DNA of 50,547 nucleotides from Candidatus Eiseniibacteriota bacterium (GCA_030639555.1 DAOWCM010000001.1:1-50547), one strand, 5' to 3'; positions 8,301-17,552 are shown, counted from the first letter of the stretch. The notes: generated by a model from the sequence alone, not told the origin. Program-made: numbers and translations.

Positions 8301-9328
8301 TGGCGTTCGAGACAGGAGTTTCCCTCAGCCCGTCCGACCTGCTCTCCAAGCTGGTTACCCGCCTCACGACCGACGGGTGGACGATCGTCCGCACCAACGG
8401 GGCCCCGGGAGCGCAGGTAAGCGTGTCCGACGGCAGCGCCGCGGAGGCGAACCAGTTCAACTTCCTCGCGGATGACACGACCGCGGTGGCCGCGATCGAC
8501 TGCCAGCCGTCGACCGGAGACGCCGGCATAGGGGCGTCGTTCTTCGCGCATACCGGCAGCCCGAACGCGGCCGGAACCGTCGGAACATTCTGCAGCGTTG
8601 GCCACCGGCTCTCGAGCACGGACCAGGGGTTCTCCGGGGCCGCGGGCAGCCACGTCGCGTACTTCTTCTTCACCGGGTCCACGTCTGACGGGCGGTACTG
8701 CCACATCGTAGTTGAGGGGACGACCGGGGTCTACTTCCACCTGCACTTCGGCACGATCGAGAAGGCGGGGGTGTTCGACGGCGGGCAGTACATGCACGGG
8801 TTCACCACTCGCAGCACCGGGGCCTTCGTGTGGCCGTGGCAGACGAACAATGCGGTCGGGCAGTCCACGAACTGGATCCGCTGCGACGACTTCTACACGA
8901 GCATCGGCGTCACCACAGACGCCGGCCTGTCCCGGTGGTTCCAGGACAGCGGGAACAACTTTCAGGTCAGCGGCTCGAATAGGTTGTCGGACGCGTGGTT
9001 CTCGTGCGGGTTGATCGACTCCAACCAGCGGACGCCGTTCGGCCCGAACCTAGCGTTCGTGTGGAACGCACTGTCCCCGACCCCGGGCGCGACCGCGTTC
9101 AACGTCATCGGGCACACCCCAGACGTGCGGCCGTGCTCTATGGACGGTCGCGAGGCGGGCGAGATCATCGTGATCGGCGGCGACTCCTGGCGGGTATTCC
9201 CGGTCCACCGAAAGACGACCGACGGCACGTCGACCACCAGCTCCGCGTACACGAACACGTTCGCGGCCGGGCCCGCGCCGAACAACGACTCCAACTTGGC
9301 GGGGTACGCGTACCTAGAGGTCCCGTAG
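8300..9328 (+). CDS. Virion structural protein, probable minor tail protein B
   Basis: 342 residues, coupled to the previous gene by a TAATG overlap, which sets the start at 8300. It carries YCHIVVEGTTGVYFHLHFGT and IEKAGVFDGGQYMHG, a pattern recalling conserved hypothetical phage tail proteins that travel with the preceding gene family. Composition is beta-rich with many Gly/Ser/Thr/Asn and few Lys, as expected for an extracellular virion protein. It probably works together with the upstream product at the tail tip. No enzymatic motif seen. Confidence 0.6.
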   Translation: MAFETGVSLSPSDLLSKLVTRLTTDGWTIVRTNGAPGAQVSVSDGSAAEANQFNFLADDTTAVAAIDCQPSTGDAGIGASFFAHTGSPNAAGTVGTFCSVGHRLSSTDQGFSGAAGSHVAYFFFTGSTSDGRYCHIVVEGTTGVYFHLHFGTIEKAGVFDGGQYMHGFTTRSTGAFVWPWQTNNAVGQSTNWIRCDDFYTSIGVTTDAGLSRWFQDSGNNFQVSGSNRLSDAWFSCGLIDSNQRTPFGPNLAFVWNALSPTPGATAFNVIGHTPDVRPCSMDGREAGEIIVIGGDSWRVFPVHRKTTDGTSTTSSAYTNTFAAGPAPNNDSNLAGYAYLEVP

Positions 9329-9331
9329 ACC

Positions 9332-11095
9332 ATGGCTAGCGAAGTCGTATTCACAGGCTATCAGGACGTCACCGCGCGGGCCGAGCAGACCCCGCCGGTC
9401 GACGAGGCAGAGCGAGGGATCAACCCTGGGATCGTCGGCGGCCTGGTCCACCCGCCTCCGTACGCGGGCGCCCCGCCGGCCCTGGCCACGCTTGCCGCCG
9501 GTCCCATCTTCGGCGGCTTCGGGCAAATACAGGCGGGGGGCTCGACCTCCGCGCTGCCGCCTGCCCTCGGGTTCTTCTGCGGCGGCTACGAGGTGGTCGT
9601 ATACGACCGCATCCACGTCATCCCGACCGTCCTGAGGCTCGGGAACGTGCTCGCGGACCAGACCCGGGAGTTCGACGTGTGGAACGCGCACCGCCGCGCG
9701 TCCAAGACGTTGTCCGCCATCGTCGAGGTCGACACGACGGGGCTCACCCTCGTGGAACCGCTGGGGTCTCCCCCGGTGGTATTCGCGCCGCTGCGACTAC
9801 TGGACTACTCTGTTATCGTCAGCACGAGCGGCCCGGCGGTCATAGACGCGCTGTACACGTTCGACTTCACCAGCGAGTCCCCGACGCTGAGGGTGACCGG
9901 GAACCGCACGATCGCGTTCACGTTCGATCCAGAGCGCCCGATGACCGAGGCGCTCGAGTGGAAGACGCAGGTACTCGAGTCCGAGAACGGAGACGAGCGC
10001 AGGATCCGCCTGCGGGAGCTGCCGCGGCAGATATTCAACATGCGGTACCTGATCGTCGACGACAATGAGCGGTCGCAGGCCCTGAACCTGCTGTTCAACC
10101 AGGCGGGCCGCACGTTCCAGATCCCGATGTTCCAGTGGAGGCGACCGCTGCTCGTGGACGTGATCGCGGGGGCCACCGTGATCTCGGTCGACACGACCGA
10201 CGCCGACTTCCGCGAGTCCACGGCGAGCCAGCAGAACCTGGTCATCCTGTGGCGGGGGCCGAACGACTTCGAGATAGCAGAGGTCGCCGTCGGCGGCATC
10301 ACCTCGAGCACGATCACGCTGTTCCTGCCTCTAGACAGCGACCACGACGCGTTCGACACGATCGTGGTACCGATGCAGGCGGTGGTGCCGCGCGATCCGA
10401 TCGAGTGGGCTGAGACTCCGAACAACGTGGTCACCATCTCGGCGGGGTGGCTGGCGACCGAGGTCGTCGACCTCGCGGACCTGTCGAGCCTGGACACCTT
10501 GGACGGCATCCCGATCCTGGACGACCTGAACTTCATGGACCAGACGCTCGACCAGTCGCTGCGGCGGAAGTACCACTTCTTCGACAGCGAGTCCGGCGTG
10601 TTCGAGATCCTGTTCGGCCGCACCGTCCCGGAGTACGCGACGATCAAGGGCTTCCAGCCGCAGACTGATTCTGCCGCGTGGGAGCTGCGGAAGATCCTGT
10701 ACGGCCTGCACGGCAAGCAGCAGTCGTTCTGGCTTCCCACGTTCCGCAACGATTTCCAGATAACGTCCGGCATCGGCGCGGGCGACACGTTGATCGAGGT
10801 GGAGGACGCGGGATACGAGCGGTTCGTAGACGGCGCGGAGCCGTGGGCCGGCATCATGATCGAGAAGCGGGATGGCACGCGGTTCTTCCGCCGGATCATA
10901 GGATCTACCCCGGAGGTCGGCGGGGTGGAGGAGATCGAAATCGACTCCCCGCTCGGCGTGGCGGTCGCAGCCGTCGACGTCAGGCGGATGTCCCTCCTGG
11001 TGCGCTCGAGGTTCAACGTCGACAGGATCGAGATCGAGCACATGCAGATCGGCAACCTGCGAGTTAGAATCCCCGTCGTAGGAGTGAAGCAATAA
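9332..11095 (+). CDS. Distal tail-like structural protein with internal duplication
   Basis: 587 residues between the two structural genes and the DUF2163 hub gene, the position of the distal tail protein in GTA/lambda-like tips. Two segments, roughly residues 245-345 and 455-555, share a layout: an L..L(L/Y)...G(R/K)...(I/F)W/P(M/L)P.F pattern, a ..I.AG(A/D)T.I.V beta element, then W.G..(N/K)...... and a closing ..I.(L/I)..PL. This looks like an internal tandem duplication of a beta module. The ATG of the next gene overlaps the TAA stop. Confidence 0.6.
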   Translation: MASEVVFTGYQDVTARAEQTPPVDEAERGINPGIVGGLVHPPPYAGAPPALATLAAGPIFGGFGQIQAGGSTSALPPALGFFCGGYEVVVYDRIHVIPTVLRLGNVLADQTREFDVWNAHRRASKTLSAIVEVDTTGLTLVEPLGSPPVVFAPLRLLDYSVIVSTSGPAVIDALYTFDFTSESPTLRVTGNRTIAFTFDPERPMTEALEWKTQVLESENGDERRIRLRELPRQIFNMRYLIVDDNERSQALNLLFNQAGRTFQIPMFQWRRPLLVDVIAGATVISVDTTDADFRESTASQQNLVILWRGPNDFEIAEVAVGGITSSTITLFLPLDSDHDAFDTIVVPMQAVVPRDPIEWAETPNNVVTISAGWLATEVVDLADLSSLDTLDGIPILDDLNFMDQTLDQSLRRKYHFFDSESGVFEILFGRTVPEYATIKGFQPQTDSAAWELRKILYGLHGKQQSFWLPTFRNDFQITSGIGAGDTLIEVEDAGYERFVDGAEPWAGIMIEKRDGTRFFRRIIGSTPEVGGVEEIEIDSPLGVAVAAVDVRRMSLLVRSRFNVDRIEIEHMQIGNLRVRIPVVGVKQ

Positions 11096-11967
11096 TGGCG
11101 TTCGACACCTTCGAGGACTCGATAGAGGACGCGCAGCCGCAGGAGCTGTACCTGTTCACCAACGTGGAGGAGTCGTTCAAGTACACCTCCGGGCAGCAGC
11201 AGATCACGTTCGGGGGAAACACGTACATACCCCGGCCGATCTCACGGACGGAGCAGGAGATAGAGTCGGAGCAGCGACAGCGGCAGATGATCGTCAAGCT
11301 GCCCGTCACGGATCCGTTTGCGCAGCGATACATCTCCACCATCCCGGCGTCCCAGGACAACTTGAAGATATTCCGCAGGCACACCACGGACCTGCCAACC
11401 CCAGAGACGCAGCTCGTGTTCGACGGGCGCGTGACTAACGTCGCGTTCACGGAGAACGAGGCGAAGGTGAACGTGATCTCGCGCGGCTCAGTCCTAGAGC
11501 AGGCTATTCCGCTGCAGACATTCCGAAACCCATGCAACTTCATCCTCTACGGCACCCGGTGCGCGGTGGTCGAGGCGGACTTCAAGATGGCCGTCGACGT
11601 CACTGCGATCTCAGCCGACGGGCTGACGGTCACGGTCGACGGGGGAAGCAACGTCATCCCCAACACGGCCCTCGAGCTATCCGCGCAGCTCACTGCGGCC
11701 TCTGACTTCTTCCTCGGCGGCTTCATCGTCCGGGGCGGCATAGAGCACCGGATGGTACTCACGATGGCAGACCTCGGCGGGAACGTGGCCAACATAACGG
11801 TGCTGATCCCTTTCCAGACGATAGGCGTCGGGACGACCCTCGAGCTGTTCGCCGGCTGCGACCACCAGCTCCCGACGTGCACCGCGAAGTTCGCGAACAC
11901 CGAGCGGTACGGAGGATTCCCGTTCATACCCGGGAAGAACCCGTTCCAGTCCGGCATCAACAAGTAG
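11095..11967 (+). CDS. DUF2163/BR0599-type tail tip hub protein with four cysteines
   Basis: 290 residues. The N-terminal half has the DUF2163 pattern (ELYLFTNVEESFKYTSG, then a beta domain with VFDGRVTNVAFTENEAKVNV). The C-terminal half has the BR0599-type motifs NPCNFILYGTRCAV and AGCDHQLPTCTAKFANTERYGGFPFIPG. These contain four cysteines in the spacing of lambda gpL and the Rhodobacter GTA hub protein, whose cysteines bind an iron-sulfur cluster. The protein should join the tail tube end to the tip protein encoded next. Length is normal for the family. Cluster binding here is inferred from family knowledge. Confidence 0.8.
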   Translation: MAFDTFEDSIEDAQPQELYLFTNVEESFKYTSGQQQITFGGNTYIPRPISRTEQEIESEQRQRQMIVKLPVTDPFAQRYISTIPASQDNLKIFRRHTTDLPTPETQLVFDGRVTNVAFTENEAKVNVISRGSVLEQAIPLQTFRNPCNFILYGTRCAVVEADFKMAVDVTAISADGLTVTVDGGSNVIPNTALELSAQLTAASDFFLGGFIVRGGIEHRMVLTMADLGGNVANITVLIPFQTIGVGTTLELFAGCDHQLPTCTAKFANTERYGGFPFIPGKNPFQSGINK

Positions 11968-11982
11968 ACCGGGAGCACCCCC

Positions 11983-14900
11983 ATGCCAATCCAGCTCATC
12001 CTGTTGATCATCATGCTCGTCCTGATGGTTCTGTCCTTTCTCCTCGCGCCGAAGCCTAAGTTCGAGAACGCGAGGCCGGCGGCGCTGGGAGATTTCTCGG
12101 TCCCGACTGCCACGGAGCAGCGCGCGGTGCCGATCATCTGGGGCACCATCGACGTGCTCGGCCCGAACGTCATCTGGTACGGGGACCTCCTCACCGTCGC
12201 GATCCGCAAGAAGGTCAAGACGGGGATGTTCAAGAAGAAGAAGATCACCGTCGGGTTTCGATACTTCATTGGGATGGACCTCGCCATCGGGTACGGGCCA
12301 CTCGACCGCATCACCAGCCTCGAGGTAAGCGACAAGCGGATCGCCATCCCCATCACCACACCTACACCTGCCGGCGCCACCCTCGACATCTCCGAGCCGA
12401 ACCACTTCGGCGGCAAGCAACAGGGTGGCGGGATGGTCGGCAGGTTCACGATCTACGACGGCTCCCTGAACCAGCTACAGGATCCATACCTGCAGTCCGT
12501 TCTTGGCACGGACATCCCGGCGTACATGAACATCTCGCACGCCGTGTGGGAGCGGGGCGAGGTCGGCGAGAGCGTCCAGATCCAGCCGTGGACCTTCCGG
12601 GTGACGCGGTTCCCTGACAACCTCGGGCTGGCGGGCAGCGGCCACATTGTGAGCGGCACCATCGAGGACGGGGACGCGAACCCTGCCGAGGCGCTGTACG
12701 AGATCATGACCGACGAGCTGTTCGGTCTCAACATCGACCCGCTGAGGATCGACCTCGCGTCCTTCGCGGCGGCCGGCAACACCCTGGCCACGGAGGAGAA
12801 CGGGTGGTCCATCGTGGTGACCTCCGTCACCCCGGCGATCGACCTGATCAAGGAGATACTTCGCCAGGTCGACGGAGTCCTATTCGAGGACTCGGACGGC
12901 GTGTTCCACCTCATCCTGGCACGCAACGACTTCTCACTACCCTCGCTGCCGGTGTTCGACGACTCGAACATCATCGAGATGAAGCAGTTCAGCCGCGGCT
13001 CGTGGTCGGAGACGTTCAACCACATCAACATCGCCTACACCGACAGGACCAAGGACTTCATAGCAACCGGGGCCGGCGCGCAGGACACCGCGAACGTGCG
13101 GATCCAGGACGCAGAGCGGCGGGCGGACTTGAACTACCCCGGGGTCAAGCACCCCGACACGGCCAACGAGATTGCGGCCCGCGAGCTGCGGGCGCTCAGC
13201 TTCCCCCTCGCGAAGGTGAGGATCATCGTCAACCGAGACGGTCGCACCCTCGTGCCGGGCGACGTGATAAAGCTCACGTGGCCGAAGTTCAACATCGTGG
13301 ATATGGTCATCCGCGTCCTCGTGGTCGACCTCGGTAGCCTGCTCGACGGCCAGGTGGAAATCAACGGGGTGCAGGACATGTTCCGCCTCGGGGATACGTT
13401 CTTCAAGTCCCCGAACGCGACGGGCTGGACGCCGGTCGACGACTCCGCGCTCGCCGCCATCTTCGAGCTCGTACGGCAGGCGCCGGTCATCACCTTGAAC
13501 ACGAACCCGGACGAGATCGACGACCCAACTGGCGCGAGGGTCCTGTCCGTGGTCTCGTCACCGTCCGGCGCCTCCACATTCTTCGAGCAGTTCGTGGACG
13601 ACGGCGGCGGCGGCGGCTTCGAGGAAGCAGTCGGGGAGAGCGAGGGCTTCACGCCGAACGCGCTCCTCGCGGCTGCGTACCCTGCCGCGACGGCCGACAT
13701 CGAGTCCTCGGACCTACTCCTGCTGGACACGGCGCGGGACTTCGAGGTGCTGTCGGACGAGCCCCCCGCGAACATCGCCCAGGGGCTCAACCTCGCGCTG
13801 ATCGAGGGCGCCACCGAGGCCGAGGACGAGATCATCGGCTGGGAGGAGCTGTTCGACAACGGCGGCGGGTCGTTCACGCTGAAGCGCGTGCACCGGGGCC
13901 TGATGGACACGCAGGCGCGCGACCACGCGAACAACGCCCGGATCTGGTTCTTCTCCGACTTCTCCGCCCTGTCCGACAAGACGTACGGCGACACTCAGGC
14001 AATCTCGGTCAAGCACCAGACGAAGACCTCCTCGGACATCCTCGACATCGCGAGTGCGAGCGCCAACCCGATCACGTTCGCGAGCCGCTCGCTGAAGCCG
14101 CACCACCCGGCGAACTGGGAGGTGAACGCCACGCGGGTGCCAGTCGCGGTCGACGAAACGGCGCCGCTCGCGCTCACCTGGGAACACCGGCTGAACGCGG
14201 ACGCCGTGGTCCGAGACGCGGACGACGGGTCCGTGGGCACGCAGGACACGGCCGTCGAGTACAACCTCGAGTTCCGCCACGCAGTGACGCAGGCCATCCT
14301 GCGATCGGTCACGCTGGACTCCGCCTCGCCGCCCCCGGTCGGCGGGACCTGGCTCTCCTACACCTACCTGGCCGCGGACCTGCAGTCCGACACAGGGGAG
14401 GTGGGCGACTTCCCGCTCGAGGCACGCATCGAGGCCGAGGACACCGGCCTGACCCTCGTGTCGCTGCAGGAGGTGGTCCACGACTTCAACGTGGACATGG
14501 GCGGGGCGCTCGTGCGGTCGATCGACCTGGACGGCACCACCGAGTTCCTCGAGGACTCGACCACCGCCTCCACCATGGGATTCGCGAACGCCTGGACAAT
14601 GAACGTCTGGGTGCGCTTCGCCGCGCTCCCGGCCGTGTCCCCGATGCGGATCTTCAACGTCCAGAAGGCCGGCGCGTTCAACTCGATTCAGCTCCAGGCG
14701 GAGGTGGCCGGCACGTTCTCGGCGATCCTCGAGGACAGCGCCGCGGCGACCTTCAAGGTCTACACGTTCGGCACGACGGCGACCGCGACCTGGTTCATGG
14801 TGACCCTCACGTGGGACGGCACCACGCTGACTACCTACGTGGACGGCTCGGTCGCCACGCCGACAAAGGTCACCGACCTCGCGGGCACCATGACGGACAC

Positions 14901-15225
14901 CGCCAGGTTCGTCCGCGTCGGTTCCTTGACCGGGGCGGCGATCGAGCTCATGGACGGTCTGGTGTTCTCGCCGGCCCTGTGGGACACGGACCTGGCCTCG
15001 GCCGCGGTGAGCACGGTCTACAATGCCGGCAGCGGGTCCACGTTCAACCTGCGGGCGAACAGCGGCAGCTACGTGTCCGCGGGCGCGAACTTGAAGCACC
15101 TGTGGGACTGGCGCGACTCCGCGTCGATCGGCCGAGACTACGGCCACATCTCCGCCGGGAAGTTCGACCTGCTGAACAACTCGGTCGGGATCACGGCAGC
15201 CGACCTCAGCGTGACGGTGCCGTAG
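11983..15225 (+). CDS. gpJ-like tail tip protein with C-terminal LamG-like domain
   Basis: 1080 residues, likely the central tail tip protein that contacts the host. Residues 3-22 are a strong hydrophobic helix. Residues about 30-480 show the gpJ-like hub layout: QRAVPIIWGTIDVLGPNVIW near the start, a NPAEALYEIMTDELFGL..I helix, and a DGVLFEDSDGVFHLILAR beta unit, followed by fibronectin-like and linker regions. Residues about 845-1010 read as a concanavalin/LamG fold (SIDLDGTTEFLED..., FANAWTMNVWVRF, TWFMVTLTWDGTTLTTYVDG), a plausible glycan-binding module. RBS GGGAG precedes the ATG. Confidence 0.75.
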   Translation: MPIQLILLIIMLVLMVLSFLLAPKPKFENARPAALGDFSVPTATEQRAVPIIWGTIDVLGPNVIWYGDLLTVAIRKKVKTGMFKKKKITVGFRYFIGMDLAIGYGPLDRITSLEVSDKRIAIPITTPTPAGATLDISEPNHFGGKQQGGGMVGRFTIYDGSLNQLQDPYLQSVLGTDIPAYMNISHAVWERGEVGESVQIQPWTFRVTRFPDNLGLAGSGHIVSGTIEDGDANPAEALYEIMTDELFGLNIDPLRIDLASFAAAGNTLATEENGWSIVVTSVTPAIDLIKEILRQVDGVLFEDSDGVFHLILARNDFSLPSLPVFDDSNIIEMKQFSRGSWSETFNHINIAYTDRTKDFIATGAGAQDTANVRIQDAERRADLNYPGVKHPDTANEIAARELRALSFPLAKVRIIVNRDGRTLVPGDVIKLTWPKFNIVDMVIRVLVVDLGSLLDGQVEINGVQDMFRLGDTFFKSPNATGWTPVDDSALAAIFELVRQAPVITLNTNPDEIDDPTGARVLSVVSSPSGASTFFEQFVDDGGGGGFEEAVGESEGFTPNALLAAAYPAATADIESSDLLLLDTARDFEVLSDEPPANIAQGLNLALIEGATEAEDEIIGWEELFDNGGGSFTLKRVHRGLMDTQARDHANNARIWFFSDFSALSDKTYGDTQAISVKHQTKTSSDILDIASASANPITFASRSLKPHHPANWEVNATRVPVAVDETAPLALTWEHRLNADAVVRDADDGSVGTQDTAVEYNLEFRHAVTQAILRSVTLDSASPPPVGGTWLSYTYLAADLQSDTGEVGDFPLEARIEAEDTGLTLVSLQEVVHDFNVDMGGALVRSIDLDGTTEFLEDSTTASTMGFANAWTMNVWVRFAALPAVSPMRIFNVQKAGAFNSIQLQAEVAGTFSAILEDSAAATFKVYTFGTTATATWFMVTLTWDGTTLTTYVDGSVATPTKVTDLAGTMTDTARFVRVGSLTGAAIELMDGLVFSPALWDTDLASAAVSTVYNAGSGSTFNLRANSGSYVSAGANLKHLWDWRDSASIGRDYGHISAGKFDLLNNSVGITAADLSVTVP

Positions 15226-15226
15226 G

Positions 15227-15775
15227 ATGCCGCGCATAGTCTACATAGCTGCTGTGACAGCGGCGGCCCTCACCCTTCTCCTCGGGTGCGCGACAGGCGG
15301 CGGCCCGTCGAACGTGAAGGAGATGATCGAGGAGTACGGGCAGCCGTTCGAGGGGCTGCGCGCGGCGCCGGCCGCCCTGGAGGACGACGAATCCCGCCTC
15401 GAGATATTCCTCGGCATCGTCGACGAGGAGGCGCCGGTCGGCATGGACGGTCGGCCGCAGTTCAAGCGCGTGCTCTGGTGCATCGCGGAGAACGACGAGA
15501 AGGACACGCTCCGCTTCGTGAAGAAGCAGATCGACGCCGCCCCTGAGGACAAGCCGATCAGCCTGTACGTCCACATGATCAAGGGCGGGTATAAGTTCTG
15601 GTTCGGCGGCCCGGACTGCTTCTTCAAGGCAATCGCCGTGTGGAAGCCGGAGACTCGCAGGTACCAGTACCTGAACCCGCTGTACGGAACTCCTTGGCAC
15701 GAGTGGCTGAACATGAAGACCGCGCTGATGGGCCTCGCGAAAGGTGCCAAGGCAGTCAAGTCGGTAGTCCCCTAG
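15227..15775 (+). CDS. Predicted lipoprotein in the lysis region
   Basis: 182 residues. An N-terminal hydrophobic segment (residues 4-20) ends in the lipobox LLLGC with Cys21, so the mature protein should be lipid-anchored. The rest is a soluble domain with several aromatic residues and three further cysteines (WC near 83, DC near 131); no family recognised. It sits between the receptor-binding tip gene and the lysis genes. Roles consistent with this are blocking superinfection at the host surface or an accessory lysis factor; both are inference. Confidence 0.65.
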   Translation: MPRIVYIAAVTAAALTLLLGCATGGGPSNVKEMIEEYGQPFEGLRAAPAALEDDESRLEIFLGIVDEEAPVGMDGRPQFKRVLWCIAENDEKDTLRFVKKQIDAAPEDKPISLYVHMIKGGYKFWFGGPDCFFKAIAVWKPETRRYQYLNPLYGTPWHEWLNMKTALMGLAKGAKAVKSVVP

Positions 15776-15792
15776 ACTATCAGGAGCAAGTG

Positions 15793-16032
15793 ATGAAGAT
15801 CGAGTGGCGAACAGACAAGATCCCCGGAATCCTGAAGGCCGTGGTGACCCTGTTGGTCGGCGGCTTCATCACCGTCGCCACCGTGGTGTGGGCCGCGAGC
15901 GCGGACTGGACGGAAGTCCAGGCGCACACCAAGGACGAAGCGAAGCACATGACCCCCCAGATCCACCGGGAGCTCGGCGAGATCCAGGGAAAGCTGGACA
16001 CGATCATTCAACGAATACCTGCCCCGGAGTAA
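15793..16032 (+). CDS. Single-TM small protein, holin candidate
   Basis: 79 residues. The start is ATG at 15793 with RBS AGGAG 7 bases upstream. Basic N-terminus, one transmembrane segment at about 13-35 (AVVTLLVGGFITVATVVWAA), then a charged amphipathic helix. That layout resembles small class III or XhlA-like holins. It lies directly before the endolysin gene (5-base gap), supporting a lysis role, but topology alone cannot prove it. Confidence 0.55.
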   Translation: MKIEWRTDKIPGILKAVVTLLVGGFITVATVVWAASADWTEVQAHTKDEAKHMTPQIHRELGEIQGKLDTIIQRIPAPE

Positions 16033-16037
16033 CCCCC

Positions 16038-16508
16038 ATGCCCGCATATAGCCGCCGCAGCCTGCACCGGCTGCGCACGTGCACCACCAACTTGCAGCGC
16101 GTCTTCAACGTGGTCATCGAGTGGTTCGACAACACGATCCTCGAGGGTCACCGCGGCGAGGAGGCGCAGAACCGCGCGCACGCCGAGGGGCGCTCGAAGC
16201 TCCGGTGGCCGGACGGCAACCACAACGAGTATCCCTCGGAGGCCGTCGACGCCGGCCCCTACGACCCCGAACTGCGCGGCGTCAACTGGGACACGAAGAT
16301 ACAGCGCGACGACGGCAAGATCGACTGGAAGGCCGTTTGGAACCTGTGCCGATTCTACTACTTCGCGGGCTTCGTGATGGGCACGGCAGCCTCGATGGGC
16401 GTCCGACTCCGCTGGGGCGGGGACTGGGACGGAGACACCGAACTAGACGACCAGAAGTTCCGCGACCTCGTTCACTTCGAGGAGCGAGAACAGGAGGAAT
16501 CCCCATGA
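16038..16508 (+). CDS. Endolysin, M15 family peptidase (L-Ala-D-Glu/VanY type)
   Basis: 156 residues. It should cut the peptide stems of host peptidoglycan at the end of infection. The order of motifs is that of M15 phage endolysins: RSLHRLRTCTTNLQRVFNVV at the start, EGHRGEEAQNRAHAEGRSKL, then His62 and Asp71 in HNEYPSEAVD as predicted zinc ligands, a YYFAGFVMG helix, RWGGDWDGD, and DLVHF with Asp143 and His146 as catalytic residue and third zinc ligand. No signal peptide or membrane segment, so it needs a holin. Length is normal for the single-domain group. Its stop overlaps the next ATG (ATGA). Confidence 0.92.
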   Translation: MPAYSRRSLHRLRTCTTNLQRVFNVVIEWFDNTILEGHRGEEAQNRAHAEGRSKLRWPDGNHNEYPSEAVDAGPYDPELRGVNWDTKIQRDDGKIDWKAVWNLCRFYYFAGFVMGTAASMGVRLRWGGDWDGDTELDDQKFRDLVHFEEREQEESP

Positions 16509-16834
16509 ACATGAAGGATATGAGCAACGCCGAGAAGGTCCAGCTCGCAACAGACCTGCTCGTCGCCGTCGAGTCAGACGACGCCGACGGCGTGTCTGAG
16601 AAGGTGGTCGGCCTGATCGTGCGCAACAATCCCAAGCTGGCGGGATACTCGCTGATCGCGAAGGTGGCCCTGGCCGCCGTGCTGCGAAGACTTTTCGGGG
16701 GTGAGGACGACGAGGACGACGAGGCGAAGATCGAGGAGGTAGCCCGAGGGGTCGCGGCCGGGGTGGCAGTCGACCTGCTCAAGAGGGGCAGGGGACGCGA
16801 CTACCCGTGGTACGATCCACGCGGCTGGTTCTAG
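16505..16834 (+). CDS. Small acidic protein following the endolysin
   Basis: 109 residues, coupled to the endolysin by an ATGA overlap; GGAGGAA lies just upstream. A helical first half is followed by a weakly hydrophobic stretch (YSLIAKVALAAVLRRLFGG, residues about 48-66), an acidic patch EDDEDDEAKIEE, and a basic aromatic C-terminus (RDYPWYDPRGWF). The hydrophobic stretch is borderline for a membrane segment, so an accessory lysis or antiholin role is possible but unproven. Family not recognised. It is the last gene of the rightward late block. Confidence 0.55.
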   Translation: MNMKDMSNAEKVQLATDLLVAVESDDADGVSEKVVGLIVRNNPKLAGYSLIAKVALAAVLRRLFGGEDDEDDEAKIEEVARGVAAGVAVDLLKRGRGRDYPWYDPRGWF

Positions 16835-16845
16835 GAAGACCCTGC

Positions 16846-16866
16846 GCGCCCATAATTTGGGGGCGC
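16846..16866. terminator. Weak hairpin between converging transcription units
   Basis: A 6-bp perfect stem GCGCCC/GGGCGC with a 9-base AT-rich loop lies 12 bases after the last rightward gene and 53 bases from the end of the last leftward gene. It lacks a U-tract in either direction. Its place between converging blocks suggests a weak bidirectional terminator, but confidence is low. The remainder of the 84-base gap shows nothing else. Confidence 0.3.
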
Positions 16867-16918
16867 TAGGTCGGGCGGGCCGGTCGGTTTCGGGGGTTGC
16901 CGCCGGCTCGCCTTCGTC

Positions 16919-17188
16919 CTAGTTCGAGATGTTGTCGACCTTGATCGGGCGCAGCTTCTCGACGAGTATGGACACCATGATCCACGCGAGGCATCCGCCC
17001 CATCCGAGGACGAACGCGCGCCCGAAGGGTAGGAGCTCGTATCCCCACAGCCACGCGGCGAACCTCAGGGCTCCACCGAGGGCCAGCCCTATCAGAGGGC
17101 TCACCACCAGGATCGCGAGCATCATGGTGAACATTCCGAACGCCAGGTTCGATACCGCGATCTCAATTTGCTTCTGATTCATCGCCAT
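16919..17188 (-). CDS. Two-TM membrane protein (holin-like topology)
   Basis: 89 residues, start ATG at 17188 with AGGAGAGA upstream. Two hydrophobic segments at about 12-40 and 57-77 flank an aromatic linker (AAWLWGYELLPFGRAF), and the C-terminus is charged. This is the class II holin topology, though the gene is on the opposite strand from the endolysin. It is the last gene of the leftward array, and its start lies inside the end of the next gene upstream. Another small membrane role is equally possible. Confidence 0.6.
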   Translation of the reverse strand: MAMNQKQIEIAVSNLAFGMFTMMLAILVVSPLIGLALGGALRFAAWLWGYELLPFGRAFVLGWGGCLAWIMVSILVEKLRPIKVDNISN

Positions 17189-17537
17189 CGTCTCTCTCCT
17201 GTACTGGCCGGAGAATCGACAGTGCGTCCTCATGGAACGCCTTGACCTCGTCGGCCCTTCCGTGCGGTTTTCCCCCGAGATACGGCGCGTTGCCGGGCCG
17301 GACGTAGGGGACTCCCGGGTTGAGTAGTTCTCGCTTGTCGCCCGTCGCCGTGTTGACGATCGAGATGTGGCCCTTGGCCCACACGATTCTCGGCGTCATG
17401 CGCCGCGCGCACTCCCGGCGGAGCGCCGTCATCCTGGCGCGCGACCGCGGGCAGTCGTCGTAGTGGATTCCGCCGACGACGCGGTTGCAGAACGGGCAGT
17501 CCGTTTGTGATTCGCTAACAATTCCACGCTTCTGCAA
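17163..17537 (-). CDS. Hypothetical protein with zinc-finger-like N-terminus
   Basis: 124 residues. The start is TTG at 17537, the only start near a GAGG ribosome site; the next in-frame ATG would remove the finger. Residues 14-29 read CPFCNRVV...YDDCP, a CxxC plus His/Cys arrangement that could bind zinc. The rest is basic, then acidic at the C-terminus (ERDDGDESEAN). It overlaps the start of the next gene by 26 bases. A rightward-oriented terminator lies directly before its start. Family not recognised. Confidence 0.55.
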   Translation of the reverse strand: MQKRGIVSESQTDCPFCNRVVGGIHYDDCPRSRARMTALRRECARRMTPRIVWAKGHISIVNTATGDKRELLNPGVPYVRPGNAPYLGGKPHGRADEVKAFHEDALSILRPVQERDDGDESEAN

Positions 17538-17552
17538 CTTGATACCTCAGAG

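Noticed and set aside
16919..17188. Certain holin call for the two-TM protein.
   Set aside because: It lies on the opposite strand from the endolysin, and another candidate directly precedes the endolysin; topology alone is not enough.
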